Assembly (NCBI GenBank): GCA_023935145.1
Contig: CM043703.1
Span: 28,419,227-28,483,226 of the forward strand
DNA: 64,000 nucleotides
Source of the DNA: Bretschneidera sinensis
Lineage: Eukaryota > Streptophyta > Magnoliopsida > Brassicales > Akaniaceae
Direction of reading: 5' to 3'
The notes beneath the pieces were generated by a model, which saw only the letters and a list, made by a program, of their open reading frames with translations, searched no databases and was not told the DNA's origin. Below, piece by piece: positions 33,546 through 44,256 of the stretch; the first letter of the stretch is position 1, and each line of letters starts with the position of its first letter. The position numbers and the translations under genes were made by a program.

Positions 33546-34406
33546 ATTTTATGATCAGTAAAAATTTCACAATTGGCTCCATATAAATGATGTCTCCAAA
33601 TCTTCAAAGTAAAAACTATGGCAGCCAATTCTAAATCATAGGTCGGGTAATTTTTCTCATGGTTTTTTAGTTGCCTAGATGCATAAGCTATAACTCTACC
33701 ATGTTGTATCAACACACATCCAAACCCCTAATGTGACGCATCACTATAAACCACAAATCCTTCATAACCAAAAGGAAGCACTAATACCGGGGTAGTAGTC
33801 AGTTTCTCTTTCAATAGCTGGAAACTTCTCTCACATTTCTTTAACCACCTAAACTTCACATCCTTCTTGGTCAATTTAGTCAAATGTCCAACAATCATCG
33901 AAATTTTTTGGATAAATCTCCTATAATAACTAACCAATCCCAAAAAGCTTCTAATTTCAGTTACACTTGTGGGCTTTTCCCAATTCAACACCGCTTCTAC
34001 TTTCTGTGGGTTAACTGCTATCCTTTCTCCCGACACAACATGCCCCAAGAAAGATATCTCGTTCAACCAAAACTTACATTTAGAGAACTTCGCATATAAT
34101 TTCTCTTTCCTCAGAATCTCCAACACTATCTCCAAATGTTGCCATATACTCCTCTTCATTTTTGGAATATACCAAAATATCATCAAGAAACACAATCACA
34201 AATCTGTCCAATAATGGTTTAAACACCCGATTCACAAGATCCATAAATGCTCCAGGAGCATTAGTCAACCCAAATGGAATCACCAAGAACTCATGATGGC
34301 CATAACGTGTCTTAAAAGCAGTCTTAGGCACGTCCCCCTCCTTTATCCTCAATTGGTGATAACCCGATCTCAGGTCTATCTTAAAAAACACTCTATCTCC
34401 CTGTAA
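33546..34406 (-). pseudogene. Chromovirus B RT palm and RNase H N-terminal half
   Basis: The RT palm reads [17 protein letters not shown] and [20 protein letters not shown], with an intact [10 protein letters not shown] (about 34190-34165). The frame shifts near 34130. The next frame (34195-33728) gives [20 protein letters not shown] and [16 protein letters not shown], where RNase H begins. It continues [17 protein letters not shown] to about 33560 and then breaks at the deletion. The RT catalytic aspartates are kept. Confidence 0.83.
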
Positions 34407-35051
34407 TTACTCGAATAAATCATCTATCCTGGGTAAAGGATATCTATTCTTGATGATGATCTTATTCAACTGTCTATAATCAATACATAATCTCATTGTC
34501 CCATCCTTCTTCTTGACAAATAGCACAAGGGCTCCCCAGGGTGACATACTAGGTCGGATAAACTGTTTATCTAGCAACTCCTGAAGATGAACTTTCAACT
34601 CTCTTAATTCAGCTTGTGCCATTCTATAGGGTGTTATAGATATGGGTGCTGATCCTGGAATCACCTCAATAGAAAACTCAATCTCCCTATTGGGAGGCAA
34701 CCCAGTCAACTCTTCAGGGAAAACATCAGAAAAATATTTTACTACCAAGATTTCTTCTAACTTCCTACTCTCTTTGCTAGAATCCACCATATATGACAAA
34801 TACCCACCACAACCCTTCTTCAACCATTTACTAGCAGTTAAGGTAGAAATAAGACAATTTGCAAGTATCTTACGTTCCCCTTGAAACTTAAACTCCTCCT
34901 TTCCAGGTATCTTAAACACTACATTTTTCCTAAAACAATCTACCCAAGCATGATATGCAGATAACCAATTCATCTCCAGAATTAAATCAAAATTTGTCAT
35001 ATCTAAAGGCAATAAATCAACTTCAAATTCTATATCAGCAATATTAATCAC
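34407..35051 (-). pseudogene. Chromovirus B protease-RT linker and RT fingers
   Basis: 214 open codons: [17 protein letters not shown], then [20 protein letters not shown], then [20 protein letters not shown]. It ends at TAA in the DLFE-x-LQG codon; element C has TAG at the same codon, and A keeps CAG there. Otherwise it runs into the RT palm downstream. Confidence 0.83.
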
Positions 35052-35057
35052 ACAACC

Positions 35058-35290
35058 TCAATAAATTGTCCTAATAATAACTCTATCTCCAGTATGAATC
35101 TCAACAATAATAGTATGCATTAAAGGACTAGCACTAGAATTAATAGATTTCATATAAATACTAGATGCAAAAGAATGGGTTGCACCAGGATCAATCAATA
35201 ATCTAGCAGGCCTACCAAGGATAAATATCATACCCATGACAACATCAGGAGTGGCTTGTGCATCCTGTTGGGTCAATGCATAGACTCTGC
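35058..35290 (-). pseudogene. Chromovirus B protease
   Basis: The minus strand has the aspartic protease motif in the form LLIDPGATHSFAS (about 35215-35165), where DSGATHSF is usual, so Pro replaces Ser. It follows the zinc knuckles and precedes RT as in all gypsy pol genes. A stop interrupts near 35058. Confidence 0.75.
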
Positions 35291-35299
35291 TATCTTTGG

Positions 35300-36683
35300 A
35301 CTGAAACTGACTGCCACGTCCTCACTCAACTACTGATCCTCGACCTCCGCCCCGCACGCTCTTGGATCCACCACTTCTCTCTACCGATCTTCTCCCAACA
35401 CTTCCAACGCTTACGTCAGCAGATTTCCCCACTGGACAATCTGCAGCAACATGTCCTCCCTCACCACATAGAAAGCATATCTGTGTAGGGCAATTTCGAG
35501 ACAGATGCCCCGTCTGATTACATTTAAAGCAAACTCTTGCCTTTCGATCATACATCATATTACTACTTTCCCCTGGTAGCATACTTACTTCTCTACCATA
35601 ACTCCCAAATCTAGGGGTCCCATCAGTATTACTCAGAGCTACAGAAGCAATAGATCATGCTTGCCTCTGACTCTGCACTACATTTCCTTGTGACAATGAA
35701 TGCCCCCTCTGGGGTGGTCTCCCACCCTATACACCCATACTGTTACCACCTCTAGGTTCCTCGAATCTCGACCTCTTCAGCCAATTCCTCCTACTTCTCA
35801 ACTCCATCAAATCCTTCTCAATCTGTAATGCTCTATCCACCAGTACAGCATAATTCCTTATGCCCATATAAGAGAGTTTAGTTCGAATGTCATAGTGTAA
35901 TTCGTCTAAAAATCTCTTACATTTTCTCACATCTGTATTCACTAATTCAGGTAGAAACCTCGTCAGGGCTATGAATCTACTATCAATTTAGCCACTGATA
36001 AACTTCTCTGTCTTAGATGAATAAAATCTCTCTCTTGTTATACCTGAAAGGTATCTAGGAAATACTTCGCAAAGAACTCATCCTTAAACTTACTCCAAGT
36101 TAAAGGTTGTTCTACACATGTGCTTACCCTGGGCAAAATATCATCTCACCATTAAGCCTCACCCTCTAGCATAAATGAAGAAAAAGCAACATTATGTCCA
36201 TCCGACACTAGTAAAACTTCAAAATATTTCTCCACATGTCTAATCCACTGCTCAGTTTCTATAAGATTTACCGATCCTCTAAAAGACTGGGTTTAAACTT
36301 AAGAAATCTCATAAAACAATCACCTTGCATCTTATGTGCAAATACACCTTCCCTCTCCTGAAACTCTTGTCTCACCATATTAGGTTCTCTTCTACCCCTT
36401 TCCTCTAATCTTCTCTGCAGGTTATTAGCCTTTTCTTCAGCTGCATTCATCCTCTCTATAGCACGATTAAGAGCTTCTCTTAGTTCATCCTTCCTAACCT
36501 CAAATTCCCTCCCAGCTCTACTAGTACTAGCTGCACAATCAATATGTTCCCTCGCAGGAACCACAGACTCAACTTCCTCCTCTACTTCAGTTTCCAAAAA
36601 ATTGGGGGTCTACCACGTCCCCTCTGATTCAAAACTCTACCTCTAGCTCTAGCACGACCACGTGTCATCCTCAGACTCTGCAT
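35300..36683 (-). pseudogene. Chromovirus B gag
   Basis: It starts at ATG 36683 with an Arg/Gly-rich N-terminus (TRGRARARGR), shifts frame near 36597, then has an acidic and coiled-coil-like stretch (REALNRAIERMNAAEEKANN). The capsid region is broken between 36290 and 35940. At 35582-35322 there are two CCHC knuckles (CFKCNQTGHLSRNC and CFLCGEGGHVAADC), both with all ligands. Two knuckles are usual for this family. Stops in the capsid make it non-functional. Confidence 0.8.
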
Positions 36684-36755
36684 TTAAAAATATAGTTTAT
36701 TTAGATCTTTTACTTTTTAAGTTCTCATGCAATCTACAAAATCTTAAAACCTAAT

Positions 36756-36767
36756 ACTCTGATACCA
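36756..36767 (-). promoter_or_regulatory. Primer-binding site, initiator tRNA-Met (chromovirus B)
   Basis: Minus strand TGGTATCAGAGT next to the 5' LTR; one base from the usual TGGTATCAGAGC. Confidence 0.85.
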
Positions 36768-36771
36768 AAAT

Positions 36772-38710
36772 TGTAACAACCCATCCCGAGTTGGCCACCC
36801 TTGAAATGGTGTCATCACATTTTGAGAATCCCAGCACAACACATATATGCAACAATAAAAATAATACTAATAAAATTTTCTTTTATATCATTCTGATATT
36901 AATTTAATCATAATATACAACGACAAAATGCATGAATATTTACAATTAAATATTTTATTTATTTCATTTCCTCATTTGTTTGAGGATATTGACATGTACG
37001 TGACTTACAGAAAATGTTTTCGTCTGAGTTTCAACCCACCAGGCTACTTGTCCTGACTGCTACCTGAAATCATTGTACAATGCGAGGTAAGCTTCACAAG
37101 CTCAGTGAATTAAATTTATTAAATGTATTTTATTTGCATAATCATCCCATTTATATTTAAACACTTATCTCTTATACAAATGGATAATAACATATAGTTT
37201 AACATTTAAATAATTACTATCACATCATACTTCTACGCCTTTTTCTCACTATAACTGTTTCTCTCTGTGAGACTCATTTATCTACAAATAATTGCACAAT
37301 ATCCACAACATTTCAGTAATAAATTATTAACATGTAAAACAGATACAATGCATGAATTATTATTATGGGAACATCTTTCCATATGTCGACATGCTTTTAT
37401 TATCTTAGACTGGCCCCCTCCCGGTTCTTTTCTTTACAGCTTATCTCGGTTGTCATGGCATTTATTTCCAGTGTATACCAGCTGTCATGGTGTCCCTTTT
37501 ATTTCCAGCATATACCGACTGTCACGATTTTTTTTAATTAGACCGGCCCCTTCCTGGTTCTTTCAGTTCTTTTATTTAATGCATATGCATATGAACAATT
37601 ATATAAAATATGCATATGAGCAGTAATATAACATCTCATGAATTCAAAATATTTAAATTAATTATCCAGTCTTTCCTCAACTTTCTGTTTGATAAATTTC
37701 ATAGTTTTCTTCCTCTCATATATCACATCAATTTATTAACCAAACTCGTCAAGAATTTATTTATCACCATCACTATTAAATCAACTCATTATTCTAATAA
37801 TATTTCTTTCACATAATAATTTTCTACGTGTCCAATATTCATATCATACATATCACTTCAATTTTTATCTATCACCAAAGCATAAGCTAATAATTTATTT
37901 TAATATTATTACTAGATATTTTATTTTATTTAGATTACTTAAAGTAAATCTAACTCACCACATAGCACTTAAAGCTACCTGTGGATCACCTCCTTGCCTT
38001 TCCTGTTCCTCTCAACAAGTTCTCCCGGTTGCTGACCATCAACACCTGACATAATATTTGCATTAAATTTCTAATTATTTCTTCAATTCTTCATAAACCA
38101 CACCCTTTGAAAATTCCCACTTTGACTTTCGGGAAATTTCATGAATGCTAAAAAAATTCAAAAATAAACATTTCTTTATTACTTTCTATTTTTCTGATAG
38201 CTTCTCAGGATTCTCTATAAAATTCTGCAATAAATCCCTTCAAAATTTTGGTATTTCAACCTTTCTTTGGGTTCCCAAGTGTTTAAGGAAATAGAATAAT
38301 TGAAAGAAAATTTAAACGAAATCGGTACTATGTAAATTTATGTTAAGTATATATATATATATAAAGTCGGTTTGAAAGTTAACTTAACAGCCCCCTATAT
38401 GTCCTCCACGAATTTGCCTTTGCTGGAGGGCATGCAAGGCTTAACATTACACTTAGCTGCAGGTGCTACCACCTGCTGCCATGTGTCCCAAATTTATTTT
38501 TCTTTTCTTTTTCTGGGTTCTCGATGTTTCCCGTACAAATTTTTTTTCTTCTTTTCTTTTCTTTTCTGGATGTCCACGTCCCATAATTTTTTTTAAATTG
38601 TTTTATAAAAATTCGAATTTTCGCATTTCAAAATATCTATATTATTTTGACTCTTTGTCATATTTATTAAAGTATTTCTTTACCCTTACTTTACAAATAC
38701 GGGTATTACA
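36772..38710 (-). repeat. Chromovirus B 5' LTR
   Basis: 1939 bp; the plus strand runs TGTAACAACC to GTATTACA. It has an extra ~45-bp unit in the variable block (37440-37560) relative to the 3' LTR. The central palindrome is mutated at 37375-37390. Confidence 0.92.
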
Positions 38711-38715
38711 GTTAG
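38711..38715. repeat. Target site duplication GTTAG, right copy
   Basis: It matches 30731-30735. Confidence 0.93.
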
Positions 38716-39220
38716 TCCTAAAAAATACAGTTCCTTTAGAAACCCATACTTTCTTAACAATGTAAGGTGTTCTATATTTATAGACATGTTGATGATGCAC
38801 GATCCGAGGATAATAGTTATTGAAATTTCTAGGATTTCTCAGTTGCGCATGTCTATAGCTCATTGGATGGGTATTCCTAGGATACATGTTTCTATTGTGC
38901 ATGTCATTCCTAGGAATTGTATGATGGTGATTTCTAGGATATATGCTTGCATTTTTGTGAGCATGCATGTTATTTCTAGGATACGCATGATGGTAATTCC
39001 TAGGATATGCATGTGTAGAGTACAAGTTTTAAGTATACATATTATCTTTAGGATTCATATAGTGGTTACTCCTAGGATGTGTATATGCATTTCTTGAATG
39101 ATTGTTCCTAGCATTTGCATTTATTGAGTGAGCATACATATATGCATGAGTGTTTCTAGGATGCTTAATTCTTGTATATGCATTAGAATTAATATTTTTA
39201 GACCTACTATCATTCATTGA
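38716..39220 (-). pseudogene. Copia gag-pol linker with YPRN-type repeats
   Basis: On the minus strand a run of about fifteen degenerate repeats encodes motifs such as AYPRNYHH, MYPRNTHP and NAYTHPRSN, very rich in His, Asn, Pro, Arg and Tyr. It lies between the gag coiled-coil region and the protease. On DNA it is a tandem array around 'cctaggatatgcatg'. It ends in KVWVSKGTVFFRTN, which joins across chromovirus B to PKGPKKFWVP at 30730. One stop lies near 39027. The role is unknown; such basic regions may bind nucleic acid (inference). Confidence 0.7.
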
Positions 39221-39290
39221 ATGAGCTTTTAACCTTGCTAGTGGTTTTTGAAGTAGAAGCTTTCACACATGATGCTTTCATGAATAAGGT

Positions 39291-40735
39291 TTATTTTGAT
39301 TTTTGCTTGCCTAATGGAGAATAACCCAAACTGGATTTTCCTCCACTTAATCTTTGGCAAGATAGTACTTCATCTAGTTTTTCTTTTCCAAGCATAAGTC
39401 TTGATATAGTGCTATTTAATTCTATTATTTTCTTCTTTAAGCTTTCATTTTCATCTTTAAGAAAATCTTGAGAAGAATTATAAAGCAAGGAAGATAGTTT
39501 TTCTTTTTCTTCCTTTAAGCCTTCCATCTCTTTAGAAAGAGATGACACTTCCTTTTTGAGAATGGTGTTCCTAGAATCAAATTTCTTCAATTCTTCATGC
39601 ATTTGATTTATGACCTCTATTAATTCTTCACTACTACTAAAAATGTTATTATTGGAAGGGGAAGAATTTGATACCTCATTTTCGTCGTCGATTGCCATAA
39701 GATGTAGGTTGGCAATCTCCTCGTATCCGACCTTATTGTCCGAGGATTCTTTTTCTTCGTCATCACTCCAAGTGGTTTCAATCATAGCTTTCTTTTTGAA
39801 GCTCTTATATGGTTTGCTTGTCGTTGTACAATCGACCTTGATGTGACCGAGCTTCTTGCAATCATAACACACAAGTGGTTCCCTTTTTGAAGTGGGATCC
39901 TTTGTGTATGGTTTCTTGCTTTTCTTTAAGAATCTGTGAAACTGCTTGGTGATTAAAGCCATCTCACCATCTTCTTCACTGCTCTCCACCTCTTCTTCTA
40001 TTTATTCTTCTTTGTTGCTCGTAGAGGCTTTGAGAGCAATCACCTTTTTTTTCTTCTCATCATCATTGACAATGGGATTCATTTCTTCCATCTTGTATGT
40101 CAATAGTGATCCAAGAAGTGTTTCGACATCAAGTTTGTCGAGATCTTTTGCCTCCATGATGGCCGTCTTATTTGTTTTCCAAGTGGATGGCAAAGACCTT
40201 AAGATTTTCCTTGTTAGTTCAAACTCCTTAATGTTCCTACCAAAGAAGCTTCAAATCGTTAACAATAGTGGTGAAACATGAGTGCATTTGAGAAATTGTT
40301 TCGTTATGAGACATTATGAAAGATTCATACTCAGACACTAGCATATAAATTTCTGAATATACTCGGACACTTGCAATTTATCCCAAATCTCCTTAGCCGA
40401 AACACAAATGGAAATTTTATTATATTCAGAAATATCTAAAGCACAATGTAAAATACTTGTGGCTTTACTATTTAGAGATATCATTCTATAATCCTCTTCA
40501 TTGAATTCAGTTTTAAGTTTAGGTATTGTATGATTGATTTCTCCAACAGTTATTTTCTTTGAATGAATTCTAGGTCATTCCTCAATGACTCTCCATAGAT
40601 TGTAATCTTGTCGTTCGACAAAGATTTTCATCCTGTTTTTCCAATAGTCATAGTTAGAGCCATTGAACAAGGGAGGCCTAGTGTAGGAATGTCCTTCGGA
40701 ATAGCTATTTGATGCCATCAAATCAACTCAATGAT
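39291..40735 (-). pseudogene. Copia gag
   Basis: It begins near 40721 on the minus strand with MASNSYSEGHSYTRPPLFNG then YDYWKNRMK, the start of UBN2-type copia gag. It is broken by several stops to about 40200. From 40193 it is mostly open (SLPSTWKTNKTAIMEAKDL), then a single stop at about 40003. A CCHC knuckle (CYDCKKLGHIKVDC, about 39875-39835) follows, then an acidic stretch and a long coiled coil (about 39640-39370). It packages the element RNA in the cytoplasm in working relatives. This copy cannot make full-length protein. Confidence 0.83.
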
Positions 40736-40759
40736 TTTAAGCATGAAATTGAGAATGAG

Positions 40760-40771
40760 GTTCTGATACCA
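40760..40771 (-). promoter_or_regulatory. Primer-binding site of the copia element
   Basis: Minus strand TGGTATCAGAAC, two bases after the 5' LTR end. It is complementary to initiator tRNA-Met apart from one base. Confidence 0.85.
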
Positions 40772-41380
40772 ATTGTAGACTGAGGTTCCAACCCAAGAGG
40801 GGGACTGAATTGGGTTTTTAAAAACTTTTGCTAATTACTTACAAGTTTATAAAAACAGTTAAATGCACAATCATACAAACAAGGAATGTGCTTTAAGTAA
40901 AAGAGATTAAGGAAGAGAAAGTGCAAACTAAGTTTATAGTGGTTCGGCAATATCGGATTCGTTCTAACCCTACATCCACTTTCTTCAAGGAACCTCCTTG
41001 AAGTGATCCACTAAAACTTTTAGTCGTGCAACTTCACAGGTGTTGTATAAACCTTAGAGTCGATCCCTTCCTCTCGGAAGCTAATCCTTTCCTCTCGGAA
41101 GCTAATCCCTTCCTTGCTGAAGCTTACAAATAAGTGCTTATTTCTAAACACTCTAAGAGTTGTTGCAACTCTTTCCCCTTTACAATAAATGTGAGTTGCT
41201 ATAAAGTAAATGGTAGAGAGATAGCAATGAATGCTTTTACAAATGACTAATATCTTTCTTCCAAGAAAAAAGCTTGAAGAATGGCTCAACAACAAATTTT
41301 TCAAAGCTTTTGAAAATTAATGAGCAAACTTATGAATTGAATGTGTAATCTTGTTGTTTTAAATGCTCATTGAAGTGCGT

Positions 41381-41388
41381 TTATATAG
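41381..41388 (-). promoter_or_regulatory. Copia LTR TATA box
   Basis: Minus strand CTATATAA within GGCTATATAAACGC, about 95 bp downstream (minus strand) of the last palindrome unit. It is conserved in the 3' LTR at 13056-13066. Confidence 0.6.
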
Positions 41389-41482
41389 CCTTGAGTCAAT
41401 ATGGCCGTTGGACACTGACTTGGTAGGTTTAGTGAATTAAATGCTCAAGTCCCGCGTCTCAAACAGTCATATTTTCGAATTA

Positions 41483-41672
41483 CCAGTCGACTGGGTCAAG
41501 TGAGAAATCTCACTTTTAGGCTGTGGGAGAGTCCTAATAGACTGAGTCCTAAGCACCAGTCGACTGGGAACTTTCTATCCTAGTTTCCAGTCGACTGGGT
41601 CCTTGACACCAGTTGACTGGGAACCTTTTGTCCCATATCTCAGTCGACTGGTAGAAGGAGCCAGTCGACTGG
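41483..41672. repeat. CCAGTCGACTGG palindrome array, copia 5' LTR
   Basis: Seven units. Perfect copies are at 41483-41494, 41556-41567, 41587-41598 and 41661-41672. Near copies are at about 41524, 41609-41620 and 41640-41651. It lies in U3 upstream of the TATA box, where promoter-bound factors act. Confidence 0.92.
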
Positions 41673-41988
41673 GTTGTCCTTCAACCCAGTTTTTCATGTT
41701 TCAAAATGTTTTTGACTTGGTAGAGTTTGAATAGATAGTTTTGTCAAAATTCTTTTATAAAAAGAGCTATAAGACAAGCTACTTACTTGAACATAAGAGA
41801 TTTACAGTTTGTTTCAATACCTTAATGCCTATTCTATATCTTCTGTCTTGTCTTGGTGTCTGATACGGGTTGAGTTCTTGTATCTTGATTCTTTGCTGAA
41901 AGCTTTTATCGTTTAAACACTTTGATAAAATTGTTAATACAATTAGAGTAGTTTTTTGTCATTATTAAATTTTAGATAAAGGTCAATA

Positions 41989-42064
41989 ATAGGCTACCAA
42001 CTCTATCATCTATTACATTCATTTTCTCAAGAGCATGTGTAAGTGCTTATCTTAGCTCATCTCC
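41989..42064. repeat. 76-bp duplication flanking the copia insertion, right copy
   Basis: Partner of 12368-12443; same length, about five differences. Confidence 0.85.
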
Positions 42065-42316
42065 TACAACTTCAGATTCTTTCATACCTTTACTAATATC
42101 AATTATACTGTCAACATGTTCCCTTCTAGGAACCACAGATTCAGACTCAACCTTGACTTGTCAAAATATTGGGGGCCTACCATGCCCTCTCAAATCAACA
42201 ACTCTAACTCTAGGTCTAGCACTTCCACGTGTTATCCTCAGACTATTAAAATATAATTTATTTTAATCTTCCACTTTCTTACTTTTTATACAATCTACAG
42301 AATCATAAAACCTAGT
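42065..42316 (-). pseudogene. Element A gag N-terminus
   Basis: It matches the gag start of B (36683-36480) and C (51990-52190): an Arg/Gly-rich leader (minus strand near 42235-42170) and then an acidic stretch. It continues across the copia insertion at 12443. Stops are present. Confidence 0.72.
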
Positions 42317-42328
42317 GCTCTGATACCA
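42317..42328 (-). promoter_or_regulatory. Primer-binding site, initiator tRNA-Met (element A)
   Basis: Minus strand TGGTATCAGAGC, a perfect 12-base match to the initiator tRNA-Met complement, beside the 5' LTR. Confidence 0.9.
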
Positions 42329-42332
42329 AAAT

Positions 42333-44256
42333 TGTAACGACTCATCCCGGGTTAGCCACCCCCGAGATGGTGTTGTCACATTTTGGAAATCCTAGCATAA
42401 CACCTATATGCAACAATAAAAATAACACCAATAGAAATTTTTACATCAATCCTCAACCCTCAACAGGGGAGATACATTATTCTGATCTTGACTTAAACAT
42501 TATACAACGAAATATGCATGAATATTTACTAATAAATTTTTATTTTTATTTTCTCATTAGTCTGAGGATGTGGAGACATACATGGCTTACAGATAATAGT
42601 TTCATCTGAACCTCAACTCACCAAACTATTTGGCATGCCTGCTACCTAAAATCATTATAAAATGAGGGGTGAGCTACACAAGCTCTGTGAATTAAATTTA
42701 CTAGAAGTACTCAATTTGTATAAATGGTCTTACAATATTTAATCATTTATATCTTATACAACTTGATACTAGCATTCCACTATCACTACACATGGTCACC
42801 TTAAGACCGTCAATTATCTCATAATTACCTCGTAATGAAGTTCTGAACCTAAAGTCTACCATTTAGATGGTTATTATCATATCATACTTTTATGTTTCTT
42901 TCTCACCATAACTGTCTCTCTGTGAGACTTATTCATTTATAAATAAATTCAAAATAACAAACAACACTTCAACATTTCATTAATGCTATCAATATTTAAA
43001 ATAAATGCAATTCATGAATTATTATTAGGGAACGTCTTCCCACATGTTGACATGTTTTTATCTTAAACCGGCCCCCTCTCGGTTCTTTTATTTCCAGCAT
43101 ATATCGACTGTCACGGTATTTATTTCCAGCAAATACCAGCTATCATGGTTTTTCAATTAGACTGGCCCCCTCCCGGTTCTTTTATTTAATGCATATGCAT
43201 ATGAACAATAATATAAAAACAAACATGAATTTAATAATTTAAATTGGTTATCCTAATTATTCTCAAATTATTATTGAAAGAAATTCCACTAATCCTCATA
43301 AATCACACCAAATCATCCATCATAGCTTGTCAAGATCCACCAAATTTCATCTCCTAATAATTCGTATCAAAACATCAACCATAGCTTATCAAGAATTTCA
43401 CTTATCGCTTTTATTATTAAATCAACTTATTATTCCAAAAATATTATTTCTCACATAATAATTTTCTACATGTTCAAAATTCTTATCATACCTATCAATC
43501 AATTTTTCTTCTACCACCAAAGAATAAGCTAATAATTTATTTTAATATTTTATTTTTTTATCTAGAATACTTAAAGTAAATCTAACTCACCATGTAGCAC
43601 TTAGAGCTACCTGTGGATCACCTCCTTGCCTTTCCTGTTCCTCTTAGTAATTTTCTCCGGTTGCTGATCGTCAACAACTGACATAATATTTATTTTAAAT
43701 CTCTAACTTATTCTTAAATTCTTCATAATTTACACCTTTTGAAAATTCCCACTTTGAATTCCAAGAAATCCCATGTATGCTAAATTTCAAAAATAAACTT
43801 TACGTTATTATCTTCCATTTTTCTTAGTGCTTCTCGTGATTCTCTATAAAATTCTTCCGTAAACTCCTTCAAAAAAAATTTCTTTCAACCTTTCTTTCGA
43901 TCCCCAAGTGTTTAAAGAAATAGAGTAATTGAATCGTAGTTGAAAGAAAACCAAACAAGATTTGATAAGTAAAATAAATAAATAAACTAAAACTATTTAT
44001 ACAAAAAAAAAATTACTTCACACTCAGCAGCTGACACTCTCAAATGCACCCACGCAACATGTAGTACTGCCTTACATGCAACACTACACTTGTTGCCAAC
44101 TTTTTCTCTTTTTTTTTCCTTCCTTATTCTAGATGCCAGATTGAATATTTTTTTAAAAAAATTAAATCTTTCATATGTAAATATATATTAATTTAACTCT
44201 ATGTTATATTTATTAAAATACTTCTTTACTCTTACTTTACAAATACGGGTATTACA
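42333..44256 (-). repeat. Element A 5' LTR
   Basis: 1924 bp; the plus strand runs TGTAACGACTC to GGGTATTACA. It is the uninterrupted version of the LTR at 153-834 plus 6509-6933. The central palindrome is ACATGTTGACATGT (43042-43055), one base from the consensus. The base next to its right end begins older sequence, so element A inserted here. Confidence 0.9.

Larger units (their letters stand above)
30736..38710 (-). mobile_element. Chromovirus B (Tekay/Del-like Ty3/gypsy), internally deleted
   Basis: An 8.0-kb minus-strand element. Its parts are the 3' LTR 30736-32652, a 4.1-kb internal region, an initiator-tRNA-Met PBS at 36756-36767, and the 5' LTR 36772-38710. Gag, zinc knuckles, protease, RT and part of RNase H are recognisable. 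A deletion near 33545 removes the end of RNase H and the first half of integrase. The chromodomain-type C-terminus is at about 32700-33030. The LTRs differ by several per cent by eye. It belongs to the same family as A and C. Confidence 0.92.
12444..41988 (-). mobile_element. Ty1/copia element (SIRE-like) with three nested insertions
   Basis: Minus-strand copia element. Its parts are the 5' LTR 40774-41988, PBS 40760-40771, gag 40720-39291, a repeat-rich linker, protease and integrase (30730-29413), RT (28908-28000), RNase H (27977-27582), an accessory ORF (26879-25896) and a 3' LTR split as 24970-24418 and 13127-12444. Nested inside are the Athila-type element 13128-24412, the TRIM-like insert 28914-29407 and chromovirus B 30736-38710. 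LTRs of ~1.2 kb plus an extra ORF after pol suggest the SIRE/Maximus lineage; that placement is inferred. The 3' LTR lacks its last ~16 bp. Protease has lost its DSG triad and RT has lost its YVDD region, so the copy is dead. Confidence 0.85.
40774..41988 (-). repeat. Copia 5' LTR
   Basis: 1215 bp. The minus strand starts TATTGACC (the partner LTR has TGTTGACC) and ends CAGTCTACA. It holds the palindrome array at 41483-41672, a TATA box at 41381-41388 and a three-unit minisatellite at 41054-41122. Confidence 0.9.
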
